Assembly (NCBI GenBank): GCA_001296005.1
Contig: LJHR01000031.1
Coordinates: 1 to 47,963 of the forward strand
Source of the DNA: an alpha proteobacterium AAP38
GTDB lineage: Bacteria; Pseudomonadota; Alphaproteobacteria; Azospirillales; Azospirillaceae
Reading direction: 5' to 3'
DNA: 47,963 bases
Below the pieces are notes generated by a model. It did no database searches, had not been told where the DNA came from, and was given only the letters and a program-made list of their open reading frames with translations. The translations under genes were made by a program, and so were the position numbers. This document shows, one piece after another, positions 7,949 through 15,007 of the stretch (positions are counted from its first letter, which is position 1; each line of letters begins with the position of its first letter).

Positions 7949-9927
7949 GCCGGATTTCGAAAGTCCTGATCGCCAACCGTGGCGAGATTGCCGCCCGCGT
8001 CATGCGCACCGCCCGGCGCCTGGGCCTGGGCACCGTCGCCGTCTTTTCCGATGCCGACGCCAAGGCCCTGCATGTGGCCAGTGCCGATCAGGCGGTGCAT
8101 ATCGGCCCGGCCCCGGCGCGTGAAAGCTATCTGGTCATCGACAAGATCATCGCGGCGGCTAAGGCCAGCGGGGCGGACGCCATTCATCCCGGCTATGGCT
8201 TCCTGTCGGAAAACGCGGCCTTTGCCGATGCCGTGGCTGCCGCCGGTTTGGTCTTCATCGGTCCGCCGGCCAGCGCCATCCGCGCCATGGGCGGCAAGTC
8301 GGAAGCCAAGGCCCTGATGGAAAAAGCCGGCGTGCCGCTGGTGCCGGGCTATCATGGTGAGGATCAGGACGACGCCCTGCTGGCGCGGGAGGCGAGCCGC
8401 ATCGGCTTTCCGGTCCTGATCAAGGCATCCGCCGGTGGCGGCGGCAAGGGCATGAAGGTCGCCAGCAGTGCGGAAGAGTTCCCGGCAGCGCTCGCATCGG
8501 CCAAGCGTGAGGCCAAGGCCAGCTTTGGCGATGACCGTGTCCTGATCGAGAAGTATCTGGCCCGTCCGCGCCATGTGGAAATCCAGGTCTTTGCCGACAG
8601 CCACGGCAATTGCGTCTATCTGTTCGAACGCGACTGCTCGATCCAGCGTCGTCACCAGAAGGTGGTGGAGGAGGCCCCGGCCTCCGGCATGGACCCCGCC
8701 ATCCGCGCCCGCATGGGACAGGCCGCGGTCGCCGCCGCCAAGGCCATCGGCTATGTCGGCGCCGGTACTGTTGAATTCCTTCTGGATACCGACGGCTCCT
8801 TCTATTTCATGGAGATGAATACCCGCCTGCAGGTGGAACATCCCGTGACGGAGAAGATCACGGGCCAGGACCTGGTCGAGTGGCAGTTGCGGGTGGCGGC
8901 GGGCGAACCCCTGCCCCTGACCCAGGAGCAGTTGACCATCAACGGCCACGCCATCGAGGTCCGGCTTTATGCCGAGGACCCGGCCAAGGGGTTCCTGCCG
9001 CAGACGGGCACGCTGGCGCATCTGCGCTTCCCCGAACAGGGCGAGCATGTGCGCGTGGATACCGGCGTGCGGTCGGGCGATGCCATTTCCATCTTCTACG
9101 ACCCGATGATCGCCAAGCTGATCGTCTGGGACAAGGACCGCGACAGCGCTGTTCGCCGTCTGGAAAAGGCGCTGGCCGAGACGGAAGTGGCGGGCCTGAA
9201 CGCCAATGTGCCCTTCCTGTCCGCCGTGGCGGGGCACCCCGGCTTTCTGGCCGCCGATCTGGATACACGCTTCATCGAGCGGTACGAGGCCGACCTTCTG
9301 CCCACGGCCACCGCGCCGGACGCGGCCACCCTGGCCCTGTTCAGCCTGGGCCTGACCCTGTCCCGCCGCGCCGGTGGCGGCGATCCGTGGGATTCCGTTG
9401 GCGGCTTTCTGCTGAACCTGCCCGCCACCGATCGGATCGAGTGGCAGGAAGCAGGCGAGGAGGGCGCGGCCCATAAGGTGGATGTCACCTGGACACGCGG
9501 CGGCTTTACCGTCGCCGCCGCCGGTGAAAGCCTGCCTGTCTCCGGCAGCCTGTCCGCCGATGGCACCCTGACGGCCACGCTGGGCGGCACGCGGGTCACG
9601 GCGCGCTGGGTCCGCTGGGGTGACCATGTCACCCTGTTCCATGCCGGGACCACGCGCACCCTGTCCCTGGTTGATCCGCATGCCGGCAAGCATGCCGATC
9701 ATGGCGGCCATGGCCGCCTGACGGCCCCGATGCCGGGCAAGGTGATCGCCATCCTGGTGGAGGAAGGGGCCAGTGTCGCCAAGGGCCAGCCCGTCATCGT
9801 GCTGGAAGCCATGAAGATGGAACATACGCTGAAGGCCCCTGCCGACGGCAAGGTCACGCATCTGCGCTATCAGGTGGGTGATCAGGTCAGTGAAGGGGTT
9901 GAACTTGTCGGGTTTGAGGCTGCCTGA
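7945..9927 (+). CDS. mccA: 3-methylcrotonyl-CoA carboxylase, alpha (biotin-carrying) subunit
   Basis: A 660-residue biotin carboxylase plus biotin carrier. It begins with the biotin carboxylase fold (KVLIANRGEIAAR), has the ATP-grasp glycine loop AGGGGKGM at 163-170 and the EMNTRLQVEHPVTE block near 287-300, then a middle BT-type domain and a C-terminal biotinyl domain with EAMKMEH; the biotinylated lysine is Lys624. It carboxylates its own biotin with bicarbonate and ATP and hands the carboxyl group to MccB. The start at 7945 forms an ATGA overlap with liuC; an in-frame ATG at 7936 is possible. Context separates it from acetyl- and propionyl-CoA carboxylases. Confidence 0.95.
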   Translation: MSRISKVLIANRGEIAARVMRTARRLGLGTVAVFSDADAKALHVASADQAVHIGPAPARESYLVIDKIIAAAKASGADAIHPGYGFLSENAAFADAVAAAGLVFIGPPASAIRAMGGKSEAKALMEKAGVPLVPGYHGEDQDDALLAREASRIGFPVLIKASAGGGGKGMKVASSAEEFPAALASAKREAKASFGDDRVLIEKYLARPRHVEIQVFADSHGNCVYLFERDCSIQRRHQKVVEEAPASGMDPAIRARMGQAAVAAAKAIGYVGAGTVEFLLDTDGSFYFMEMNTRLQVEHPVTEKITGQDLVEWQLRVAAGEPLPLTQEQLTINGHAIEVRLYAEDPAKGFLPQTGTLAHLRFPEQGEHVRVDTGVRSGDAISIFYDPMIAKLIVWDKDRDSAVRRLEKALAETEVAGLNANVPFLSAVAGHPGFLAADLDTRFIERYEADLLPTATAPDAATLALFSLGLTLSRRAGGGDPWDSVGGFLLNLPATDRIEWQEAGEEGAAHKVDVTWTRGGFTVAAAGESLPVSGSLSADGTLTATLGGTRVTARWVRWGDHVTLFHAGTTRTLSLVDPHAGKHADHGGHGRLTAPMPGKVIAILVEEGASVAKGQPVIVLEAMKMEHTLKAPADGKVTHLRYQVGDQVSEGVELVGFEAA

Positions 9928-9942
9928 CGGTAGGCGAGACAT

Positions 9943-9975
9943 GCGCACTTGCATGAAAATGTCATGTGAGTGTGC
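9943..9975 (+). other. Imperfect stem-loop between mccA and the binding-protein gene
   Basis: GCGCACTTGCATGA (9943-9956) and TCATGTGAGTGTGC (9962-9975) match in 11 of 14 positions around a five-base loop. There is no T run, so it is more likely an RNA-processing or operator site than a terminator. Its position could set a lower level of the downstream genes. Role unknown. Confidence 0.35.
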
Positions 9976-10048
9976 ATTCAACTTCGTTTCCCTTCGGACA
10001 AAAGGGGATTAGAGTTGATATCCAAGGCAGGCACGGTGAGGAACCGCC

Positions 10049-10810
10049 ATGTTCTCTCGCAGGAAAATCCTGAGAGGACTGACCGCCGTCGGGACGCTTC
10101 CATTGTGGCGTCCGGCGCTTGCCCTTCCTGCGGCCTTCCGCATGGTCTATTTCGGGGATTTCGCCCCTTTCTCGCAGGTGGACGATACCGGTCGGGTGCG
10201 CGGCCTGTTTGTGGAGGCGGCGGAAACGCTCCTGCGCGAAAAGCTTGGCCAGGGGGTGGAGCATCAGGGGTTTCCCTGGGCCCGTGCCCAGGCCATGGTG
10301 CGCGGTGGGGAAGCGGATGGCTTCCTGACGGTGCCGACCACCGAACGTCTGTCCTACGTGCTGGCCAGCGCGCGGCCCGTCTTCACCTTTCCCATGTGCA
10401 TCATCGCCGCCGCCGACAGTCCGCGCCTGACCGAATTGCATCAGGTGAGGCGGCTGGAGGATCTGCGGTCCTTCCGTGTCGGTCACTATATCGGCTCCGG
10501 CTGGGCCGATGCCAATCTGCGGCCCCTGGGACTGGATATCCAATGGGCGGCCGATCTGACGGGCGCCATGCGTCTGGTCGCCAATGGCCGTGTCGATGCG
10601 CTGGTCGACAATGCCGTATCCATGCGGGTACGGCTGGCTGCGCCGGAGTTCAATGGCAGGCTGGTGGAACTGCCCAATATCCTGGCCACACAGCCCTATC
10701 ATCTCTGTATCGGTCGCAGTTCGGCCTTTGCCGGCCTGATGCCGCAGGTGAATGCCGTCCTGGCGCAGCGCCCGGTCAGCGGTGGCGGCGGGATTGCCAA
10801 GGCGACCTGA
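10049..10810 (+). CDS. Orphan periplasmic solute-binding protein (family 3 type) in the liu operon
   Basis: A 253-residue exported protein with the fold of family 3 amino-acid-type binding proteins. The N-terminus has a twin-arginine-like motif SRRKIL (3-8) followed by a hydrophobic stretch and a likely cleavage near residue 26-28. Recognisable blocks are FRMVYFGDFAPFS, the AEAL-type GLFVEAAETLL, and the hinge FRVGHYIGSGWADANL. No permease or ATPase gene is adjacent, so it may deliver ligand to a distant transporter or act as a sensor or a non-transport protein. GAGGAA at 10037-10042 supports the start. It interrupts the otherwise canonical leucine operon between mccA and HMG-CoA lyase, which is unusual. 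Ligand unknown. Confidence 0.75.
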   Translation: MFSRRKILRGLTAVGTLPLWRPALALPAAFRMVYFGDFAPFSQVDDTGRVRGLFVEAAETLLREKLGQGVEHQGFPWARAQAMVRGGEADGFLTVPTTERLSYVLASARPVFTFPMCIIAAADSPRLTELHQVRRLEDLRSFRVGHYIGSGWADANLRPLGLDIQWAADLTGAMRLVANGRVDALVDNAVSMRVRLAAPEFNGRLVELPNILATQPYHLCIGRSSAFAGLMPQVNAVLAQRPVSGGGGIAKAT

Positions 10811-10850
10811 CCCCATCACATCCCTTTCCCATCCTCACGGTCGAGTGATC

Positions 10851-11744
10851 ATGCACGACATCCGCCTTGTCGAAGTGGGCCCGCGCGACGGGCTTCAGAA
10901 TGAAAAGACCCTGGTGCCGCTGGCTACCAAGATCGAACTGGTGAACCGGCTATCCGCCACCGGCCTGTCGGTGGTGGAGGCCGGGGCCTTTGTCAGCCCG
11001 AAATGGGTGCCGCAGATGGCCGACAGTGCGGATGTGATGCATGCCATCACCCGCAAGCCCGGCGTCACCTATCCGGTCCTGGTCCCCAATGAGAAGGGGC
11101 TGGAAGCAGCCCTTGCCGTGGGTGTGACGGAGGTGGCGGTGTTCGGGGCCGCGTCGGAGGCGTTCAGCCAGAAGAACATCAACTGCAGCATCGCCGAAAG
11201 CCTGGACCGCTTCCGCCCCGTGATTGACCGGGCCAAGCTGGCGGGCGTGAAGGTGCGGGGCTATGTCTCCTGCGTCCTGGGCTGCCCCTATGAAGGGGCG
11301 GTTGATCCGGGCAAGGTGGCCGAGGTGGCGGCCAGCCTGATGGCCATGGGCTGTTACGAGGTCAGCCTGGGCGACACGATCGGCGTCGGCAACCCGCGCG
11401 CCGCCCGGTCCATGTTGAAACGCGTGGCCGAAGAGGTGCCCATGGGCCGCATCGCCCTGCATTTCCATGACACTTACGGACAGGCCCTGGCCAATATCCT
11501 GGCCTGTATCGAGTTGGGCGCGCGGGTGTTCGATGGGGCTGTGGCGGGGCTGGGCGGCTGCCCCTACGCCAAGGGCGCGTCGGGCAATGTCGCGACGGAG
11601 GATGTGCTGTACATGCTGAACGGCATGGGCCTGTCTACGGGCGTGGACCTGGAAGCGCTGGCCGTTATCGGCAACTGGATCAGCGGGGAACTGAACCGTC
11701 CCAATGGCAGCAAGGTGGGCCGGGCGCTGGCGGCGAGGGGTTGA
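10851..11744 (+). CDS. mvaB: Hydroxymethylglutaryl-CoA lyase
   Basis: Cleaves HMG-CoA to acetyl-CoA and acetoacetate, the last step of the leucine pathway encoded here. The 297-residue length is typical. It is a DRE-TIM metallolyase: VEVGPRDGLQNE (5-16) holds the conserved Arg-Asp pair, HFHD (204-207) supplies metal ligands, and GGCPYAKGASGN carries the catalytic cysteine Cys237. The start at 10851 gives the conserved DIRLVEVGPRDG opening; the ribosome binding site is weak (GAGTG). It is followed by a series of hairpins that probably ends the operon. Confidence 0.95.
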   Translation: MHDIRLVEVGPRDGLQNEKTLVPLATKIELVNRLSATGLSVVEAGAFVSPKWVPQMADSADVMHAITRKPGVTYPVLVPNEKGLEAALAVGVTEVAVFGAASEAFSQKNINCSIAESLDRFRPVIDRAKLAGVKVRGYVSCVLGCPYEGAVDPGKVAEVAASLMAMGCYEVSLGDTIGVGNPRAARSMLKRVAEEVPMGRIALHFHDTYGQALANILACIELGARVFDGAVAGLGGCPYAKGASGNVATEDVLYMLNGMGLSTGVDLEALAVIGNWISGELNRPNGSKVGRALAARG

Positions 11745-11746
11745 TA

Positions 11747-11839
11747 CCAGTGGCATGAGTTTCTGACTCATGCCACTGGAGGCCGGAGACTGCCTGCCCG
11801 GCGCTCGTGCGCCGGAAACCAAGGCGGCGGAGGCCGCCG
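11747..11839. other. Cluster of three stem-loops at the end of the liu operon
   Basis: Three adjacent hairpins: CCAGTGGCATGAGT/ACTCATGCCACTGG (11747-11760 and 11766-11779, perfect 14 bp), CCGGCGC-TCGT-GCGCCGG (11798-11815) and CGGCGG-AGG-CCGCCG (11825-11839). None has a T run. They separate the liu operon from the convergent Lrp gene and may act as transcript-end or RNA-stabilising structures, or be a mosaic of dispersed repeats. Confidence 0.6.
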
Positions 11840-11863
11840 TCCGGCGATTAAGGGAACAACAAA

Positions 11864-12340
11864 TCACCCCTTCACATAATCCAGCGGCAGTTCGGTCGTG
11901 TATTTCAGGCATTCCATGGAGAAGCCGGCGGACACGTCCGACAGGTTGGCTACCTTGATCAGGCGCTTATACAGCGCATCGTAACCGGCGATGCTGTCCA
12001 CCATGAACTTCACCAGATAGTCGATGTCGCCCGACATGCGGTGAAGTTCGATCACCTCTGGAATCCGGCTGACCCCTTCGGAGAATTTCTGCAGCCATTC
12101 CTCTGAATGGGTGGCGGTGCGGATCAGGATAAAGCCGGTCAGGCCCAGGTTTAGCTTTGCCGGGTCCAGCAGGGCCACGCGCTTGCGGATAATTCCTTCA
12201 TCCTCCAGCCGCTTGATCCGCCGCCATGCGGGGGTCTGCGACACACCGGCCCGTTCGGCGATTTCGGCGACGGAGCCGGACGCGTCTGATTGCAGGGTGG
12301 CCAGGATCTTGCGGTCGATCTGATCCAAAATCTTCTCCAT
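11864..12340 (-). CDS. Lrp/AsnC family transcriptional regulator
   Basis: A 158-residue leucine-responsive-type regulator. It opens with LDQIDRKILATLQ, has the helix-turn-helix at about 20-45 (SVAEIAERAGVSQTPAWRRI) and a C-terminal RAM (ACT-like) domain that binds amino acids (GLTGFILIRT, RMSGDIDYLVKFMV). The start at 12340 gives the canonical N-terminus; an upstream in-frame extension is not Lrp-like and is rejected. It faces the liu operon tail-to-tail and is divergent from the DUF6356-YeiH pair. A role in leucine catabolism is possible but the divergent pair is the more direct candidate target. Confidence 0.9.
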   Translation of the reverse strand: MEKILDQIDRKILATLQSDASGSVAEIAERAGVSQTPAWRRIKRLEDEGIIRKRVALLDPAKLNLGLTGFILIRTATHSEEWLQKFSEGVSRIPEVIELHRMSGDIDYLVKFMVDSIAGYDALYKRLIKVANLSDVSAGFSMECLKYTTELPLDYVKG

Positions 12341-12404
12341 TATGCGCAATAGGTAGAAGAAAATTACGACGTTGGCTGCAAGATACCACAAAGTTTAGAC
12401 AAAA

Positions 12405-12423
12405 ATCACCCGAAGCTGGTGAT
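12405..12423. promoter_or_regulatory. Candidate operator upstream of the DUF6356 gene
   Basis: ATCACC (12405-12410) and GGTGAT (12418-12423) form an inverted repeat with a seven-base spacer, in the 118-base divergent region shared with the Lrp gene and just before the GGAGGAAA ribosome binding site. Possible Lrp site; inference only. Confidence 0.25.
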
Positions 12424-12458
12424 AGGCTTTCCTTGTTCTCGGCACCTGGAGGAAAGCC

Positions 12459-12701
12459 ATGCTGCACCACCTGTTCACAGACCATCCGGCCTCTGTCGGT
12501 GAAAGCTATCTGGCCCATATGGGGCAGGCCTTTTCCTTCGGCTTTACGATGCTGTTCGCGGCGATTGCCTGCATCCTGCACGGATTCTTCCCCTTCCTGT
12601 TCGTGAAGACGGGCAGCAACACGATCCGCCGCCTGCATGAACGCATGGTCACCCACCGCGACCGCCGCACCATGATGGCGCCTGGGACGCTGGCCCGATG
12701 A
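12459..12701 (+). CDS. DUF6356 family small membrane protein
   Basis: An 80-residue protein matching the DUF6356 pattern: an N-terminal LFTDHPASVGESYLAHM block, one hydrophobic segment at about 26-50 (FSFGFTMLFAAIACILHGFFPFLF) and a basic tail with TIRRLHERMVTHR. A strong GGAGGAAA ribosome binding site precedes the start. The stop overlaps the next gene in ATGA. Function unknown; the pairing suggests that it is produced together with the permease. Confidence 0.8.
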   Translation: MLHHLFTDHPASVGESYLAHMGQAFSFGFTMLFAAIACILHGFFPFLFVKTGSNTIRRLHERMVTHRDRRTMMAPGTLAR

Positions 12702-13732
12702 CCTTCGCCCCCTGGACCAGCCAGCAGACGCGCCATCCGCTGGTCCAGCGGGGACGGGATGTGCTGCCGGGTTTGCTGCTGGCCGCTATCGTGGCGCTGG
12801 CGGCGGCCCATATGTCGGCGTGGCAGGGTGGGCCGGTCATGCTTTACGCCCTGGTCTTCGGCATGGGGCTAAATTTCTTGGCGGCCGATGCCCGCTGCAC
12901 CCCCGGTATCACCATCGCGACCAAACCGATCCTGCGCCTGGGCGTGGCTCTGCTGGGGGCCAAGGTGACGCTGGGCGATATGCTGGGCCTGGGTTGGGGC
13001 GCCGTGGCGCTCGCCGTGTCCGGCCTGCTGGTGACCCTGACGGGTGGCTATGTCATTGGCCGGATGTTGAAACTGCCGCCGGCGCATGCGTTGCTGTCCG
13101 CCGGCTCCGTCGCCATCTGCGGAGCATCTGCGGCATTGGCTATTTCCGCGGCCCTGCCGGCCCGCCATCAGGCGGAAAAGCCCACCTTGCTGGTCGTCGT
13201 CGGTGTTACCGCGCTGTCCACCATCGCCATGCTGGCCTATCCGCTGCTGGCCCGCCTGCTGGGTCTGGGGGAGGAACAGGCGGGCCTGTTCTTCGGGGCC
13301 AGCATCCATGATGTGGCGCAGGTGGTGGGTGCAGGCTACCTGATTTCCGACCACACGGCGGAGGTGGCGGCCATCGTCAAGCTGATGCGGGTGGCCTGTC
13401 TGGTGCCGGTGGTCATGGCGGTGGCCTGGATTTTCCGCGACCGTGCGGTGGATGGGGCAAAGAAGGCCAGCCTTCCGACCATTCCGCTGTTCCTGCTGGG
13501 CTTCATGGCGCTGGTGGCTGTCAACAGCCTGGGTCTGCTGCCGACGGTTGCGCTTGGCGTGATGGGTGAACTGTCGCGCGGCTGTCTGGTCGTGGCTGTG
13601 GCGGCGCTGGGCATGAAGACCAGCCTGCGCGATATGGCGGCCCTGGGTCCGCGCCCGGTGGCGGCCCTGGTGGGACAGACGGCGCTGCTGGCTGTCTTTG
13701 CCCTGGGTTTCATCGCTCTGGCCGGCATGTAA
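12698..13732 (+). CDS. YeiH/UPF0324 family permease (putative sulfate exporter family)
   Basis: A 344-residue integral membrane protein with about ten hydrophobic segments. It shows the family blocks ILRLGVALLGAKVT, SVAICGASAALAISA and GASIHDVAQVVGAGY. The family is annotated as putative sulfate exporters, but substrates are largely untested. The start overlaps the DUF6356 stop by ATGA, so the two are translationally coupled. An Lrp-type regulator is divergent, similar to the arrangement of yeiH with a divergent regulator in other bacteria. Transport direction and substrate are not readable from sequence. Confidence 0.88.
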   Translation: MTFAPWTSQQTRHPLVQRGRDVLPGLLLAAIVALAAAHMSAWQGGPVMLYALVFGMGLNFLAADARCTPGITIATKPILRLGVALLGAKVTLGDMLGLGWGAVALAVSGLLVTLTGGYVIGRMLKLPPAHALLSAGSVAICGASAALAISAALPARHQAEKPTLLVVVGVTALSTIAMLAYPLLARLLGLGEEQAGLFFGASIHDVAQVVGAGYLISDHTAEVAAIVKLMRVACLVPVVMAVAWIFRDRAVDGAKKASLPTIPLFLLGFMALVAVNSLGLLPTVALGVMGELSRGCLVVAVAALGMKTSLRDMAALGPRPVAALVGQTALLAVFALGFIALAGM

Positions 13733-13736
13733 AAAG

Positions 13737-13760
13737 CCCTCCCGTCCTGGGACGGGAGGG
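13737..13760 (-). terminator. Hairpin terminator after the YeiH gene, strongest for minus-strand transcripts
   Basis: CCCTCCCGTC (13737-13746) pairs with GACGGGAGGG (13751-13760). On the minus strand it is followed by C then TTTTT, a good terminator for transcription arriving from the esterase gene. On the plus strand it lacks a T run. Confidence 0.6.
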
Positions 13761-13826
13761 GAGGACCGCCGTCAAATGGATCGGCGGTGGGAGACGGTTG
13801 AAAACATCAGTCGCTGGCAGGGCAAA

Positions 13827-13860
13827 GGGCCGGAGTTGCTGACTTCCAGCCCTCTTTTTG
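13827..13860 (+). terminator. Probable plus-strand terminator
   Basis: GGGC/GCCC (13827-13830, 13849-13852) and GGA/TCC pair around a 10-base loop with one mismatch, followed by TCTTTTTG. It fits the end of the DUF6356-YeiH transcript. Confidence 0.45.
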
Positions 13861-13951
13861 CTATGCTGTCCACATCAACGGCATAAACGCGTCCAACGCT
13901 ATTCGGAGCCATCGGCTTTCGGACTGGCGCGCGCCGTGGGTCATGTAACAC

Positions 13952-14032
13952 CCCCTGATTTTATGTTTCACTTGGTTGCACGAAACCGAAATCAGGTCGG
14001 AGACGGTCCGTCACTAACTCCGAATTCAGGGG
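13952..14032. other. Structured intergenic element with alternative pairings
   Basis: The gap 13733-14049 has no gene. It holds the two terminators above and this element. CCTGATTT (13954-13961) pairs perfectly with AAATCAGG (13989-13996), enclosing GTTTC/GAAAC (13965-13969, 13982-13986). TCGGAG (13997-14002) then pairs with CTCCGA (14018-14023). In addition CCCCTGA (13952-13958) can pair with TCAGGGG (14026-14032), which would break the first stem. The coding strand is unknown. It could be a small RNA, an RNA switch remnant or a decayed mobile element end. Confidence 0.4.
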
Positions 14033-14049
14033 TTGGTCGGGTACGCCCC

Positions 14050-14991
14050 TTACACCATCGCGCGCATGCGTTCCGCCGTATCGGTGATCGCCTGCTTTGC
14101 GACATCCAGAACACCGCAGAAGGATATAAAACCGTGGAACGTGCCGGGGTAGGTCAGGTGTTCGGCCCGCCCGCCCGCATCGCGCAGCCGCGTGGCATAC
14201 AAGGCGGCTTCATCATGCAGCGGATCATATCCGCCGGTGATCAGCAGGGCCGGCGGCAAGCCGCGCAGATCGGGTGACAGCAGGGGCGATACCGCCGGCA
14301 GGAAGGCCAGACCCGGATCGGTCAGGTAGTTGCCCTTGGCCCAGGCGATGCCATCCCGCGACAGGAAATATTCGCCATTACCCTTGGTCTGCCGGGAGGG
14401 GAGGCGCGGATCGCCATCGGCCAGGGTCAGCACGGGATAGAACAGCACTTGGCCCCTTGGCCGCCGCTCCGTCGGGCACAGCAACTGACAGGCGCAAGCG
14501 GCCAGGGTGCCGCCGGCACTGTCGCCGCCGATCAGCAGCCGGGCCGGGTCCCCGCCATGATCGCCGATGCGGGCCAGCGCCCAGCGTGTGCTGTTCAACG
14601 CATCGTCCAGCGGGGCGGGAAACGGGTTCTCCGGGGCCAGACGGTAACCCACACTGGCCACAATGAACCCGCTCTTTGCCGCCAGATGCGACAGCGGCGC
14701 GTCATAGCAGGCAAGGCCCCCCATGGACCAGCCGCCGCCATGGAAGAACAGCAGCGCCGGTGCCGGCCCCCGGACCGTCTGCGGACGGTAGATCCGTAGC
14801 GGCAGGGGATGATCGGCCAGGGGCACCCCCTCCATCCGGATGGAGACATCATCCGCTACCAGCCCGCCCAGCTGTGTGAACAGCAGGTCGTAGTCACGCC
14901 GGGCGGTTGCCATGTCGATATCATCGATGGCGGTGCCGCCCGCCTGTCGGAAGCTTTCAAGAAGGGCGAGGGACTGGGGGTCCAGCGTCAC
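14050..14991 (-). CDS. Alpha/beta hydrolase, hormone-sensitive-lipase-type esterase
   Basis: A 313-residue esterase of the HSL (family IV) type. The oxyanion-hole motif HGGG is at 84-87, the nucleophile elbow GDSAGG at 156-161 with Ser158, the acid Asp256 in GYDPLHDE and the base His286 in GTFHGF, so the triad is complete. There is no signal peptide, so it should act in the cytoplasm on a small ester. The start is GTG at 14991 with GGGGAG upstream. It begins 16 bases after the stop of the TonB-dependent receptor gene, so the two are probably cotranscribed: import of an ester-containing compound followed by hydrolysis is a reasonable inference. Confidence 0.92.
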   Translation of the reverse strand: MTLDPQSLALLESFRQAGGTAIDDIDMATARRDYDLLFTQLGGLVADDVSIRMEGVPLADHPLPLRIYRPQTVRGPAPALLFFHGGGWSMGGLACYDAPLSHLAAKSGFIVASVGYRLAPENPFPAPLDDALNSTRWALARIGDHGGDPARLLIGGDSAGGTLAACACQLLCPTERRPRGQVLFYPVLTLADGDPRLPSRQTKGNGEYFLSRDGIAWAKGNYLTDPGLAFLPAVSPLLSPDLRGLPPALLITGGYDPLHDEAALYATRLRDAGGRAEHLTYPGTFHGFISFCGVLDVAKQAITDTAERMRAMV

Positions 14992-15007
14992 GATCGGCCA
15001 CTCCCCG

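Noticed and set aside
7720-9981. A 753-codon open frame opposite mccA
   Set aside because: Antisense shadow; mccA has intact ATP-grasp and biotin motifs on the other strand.
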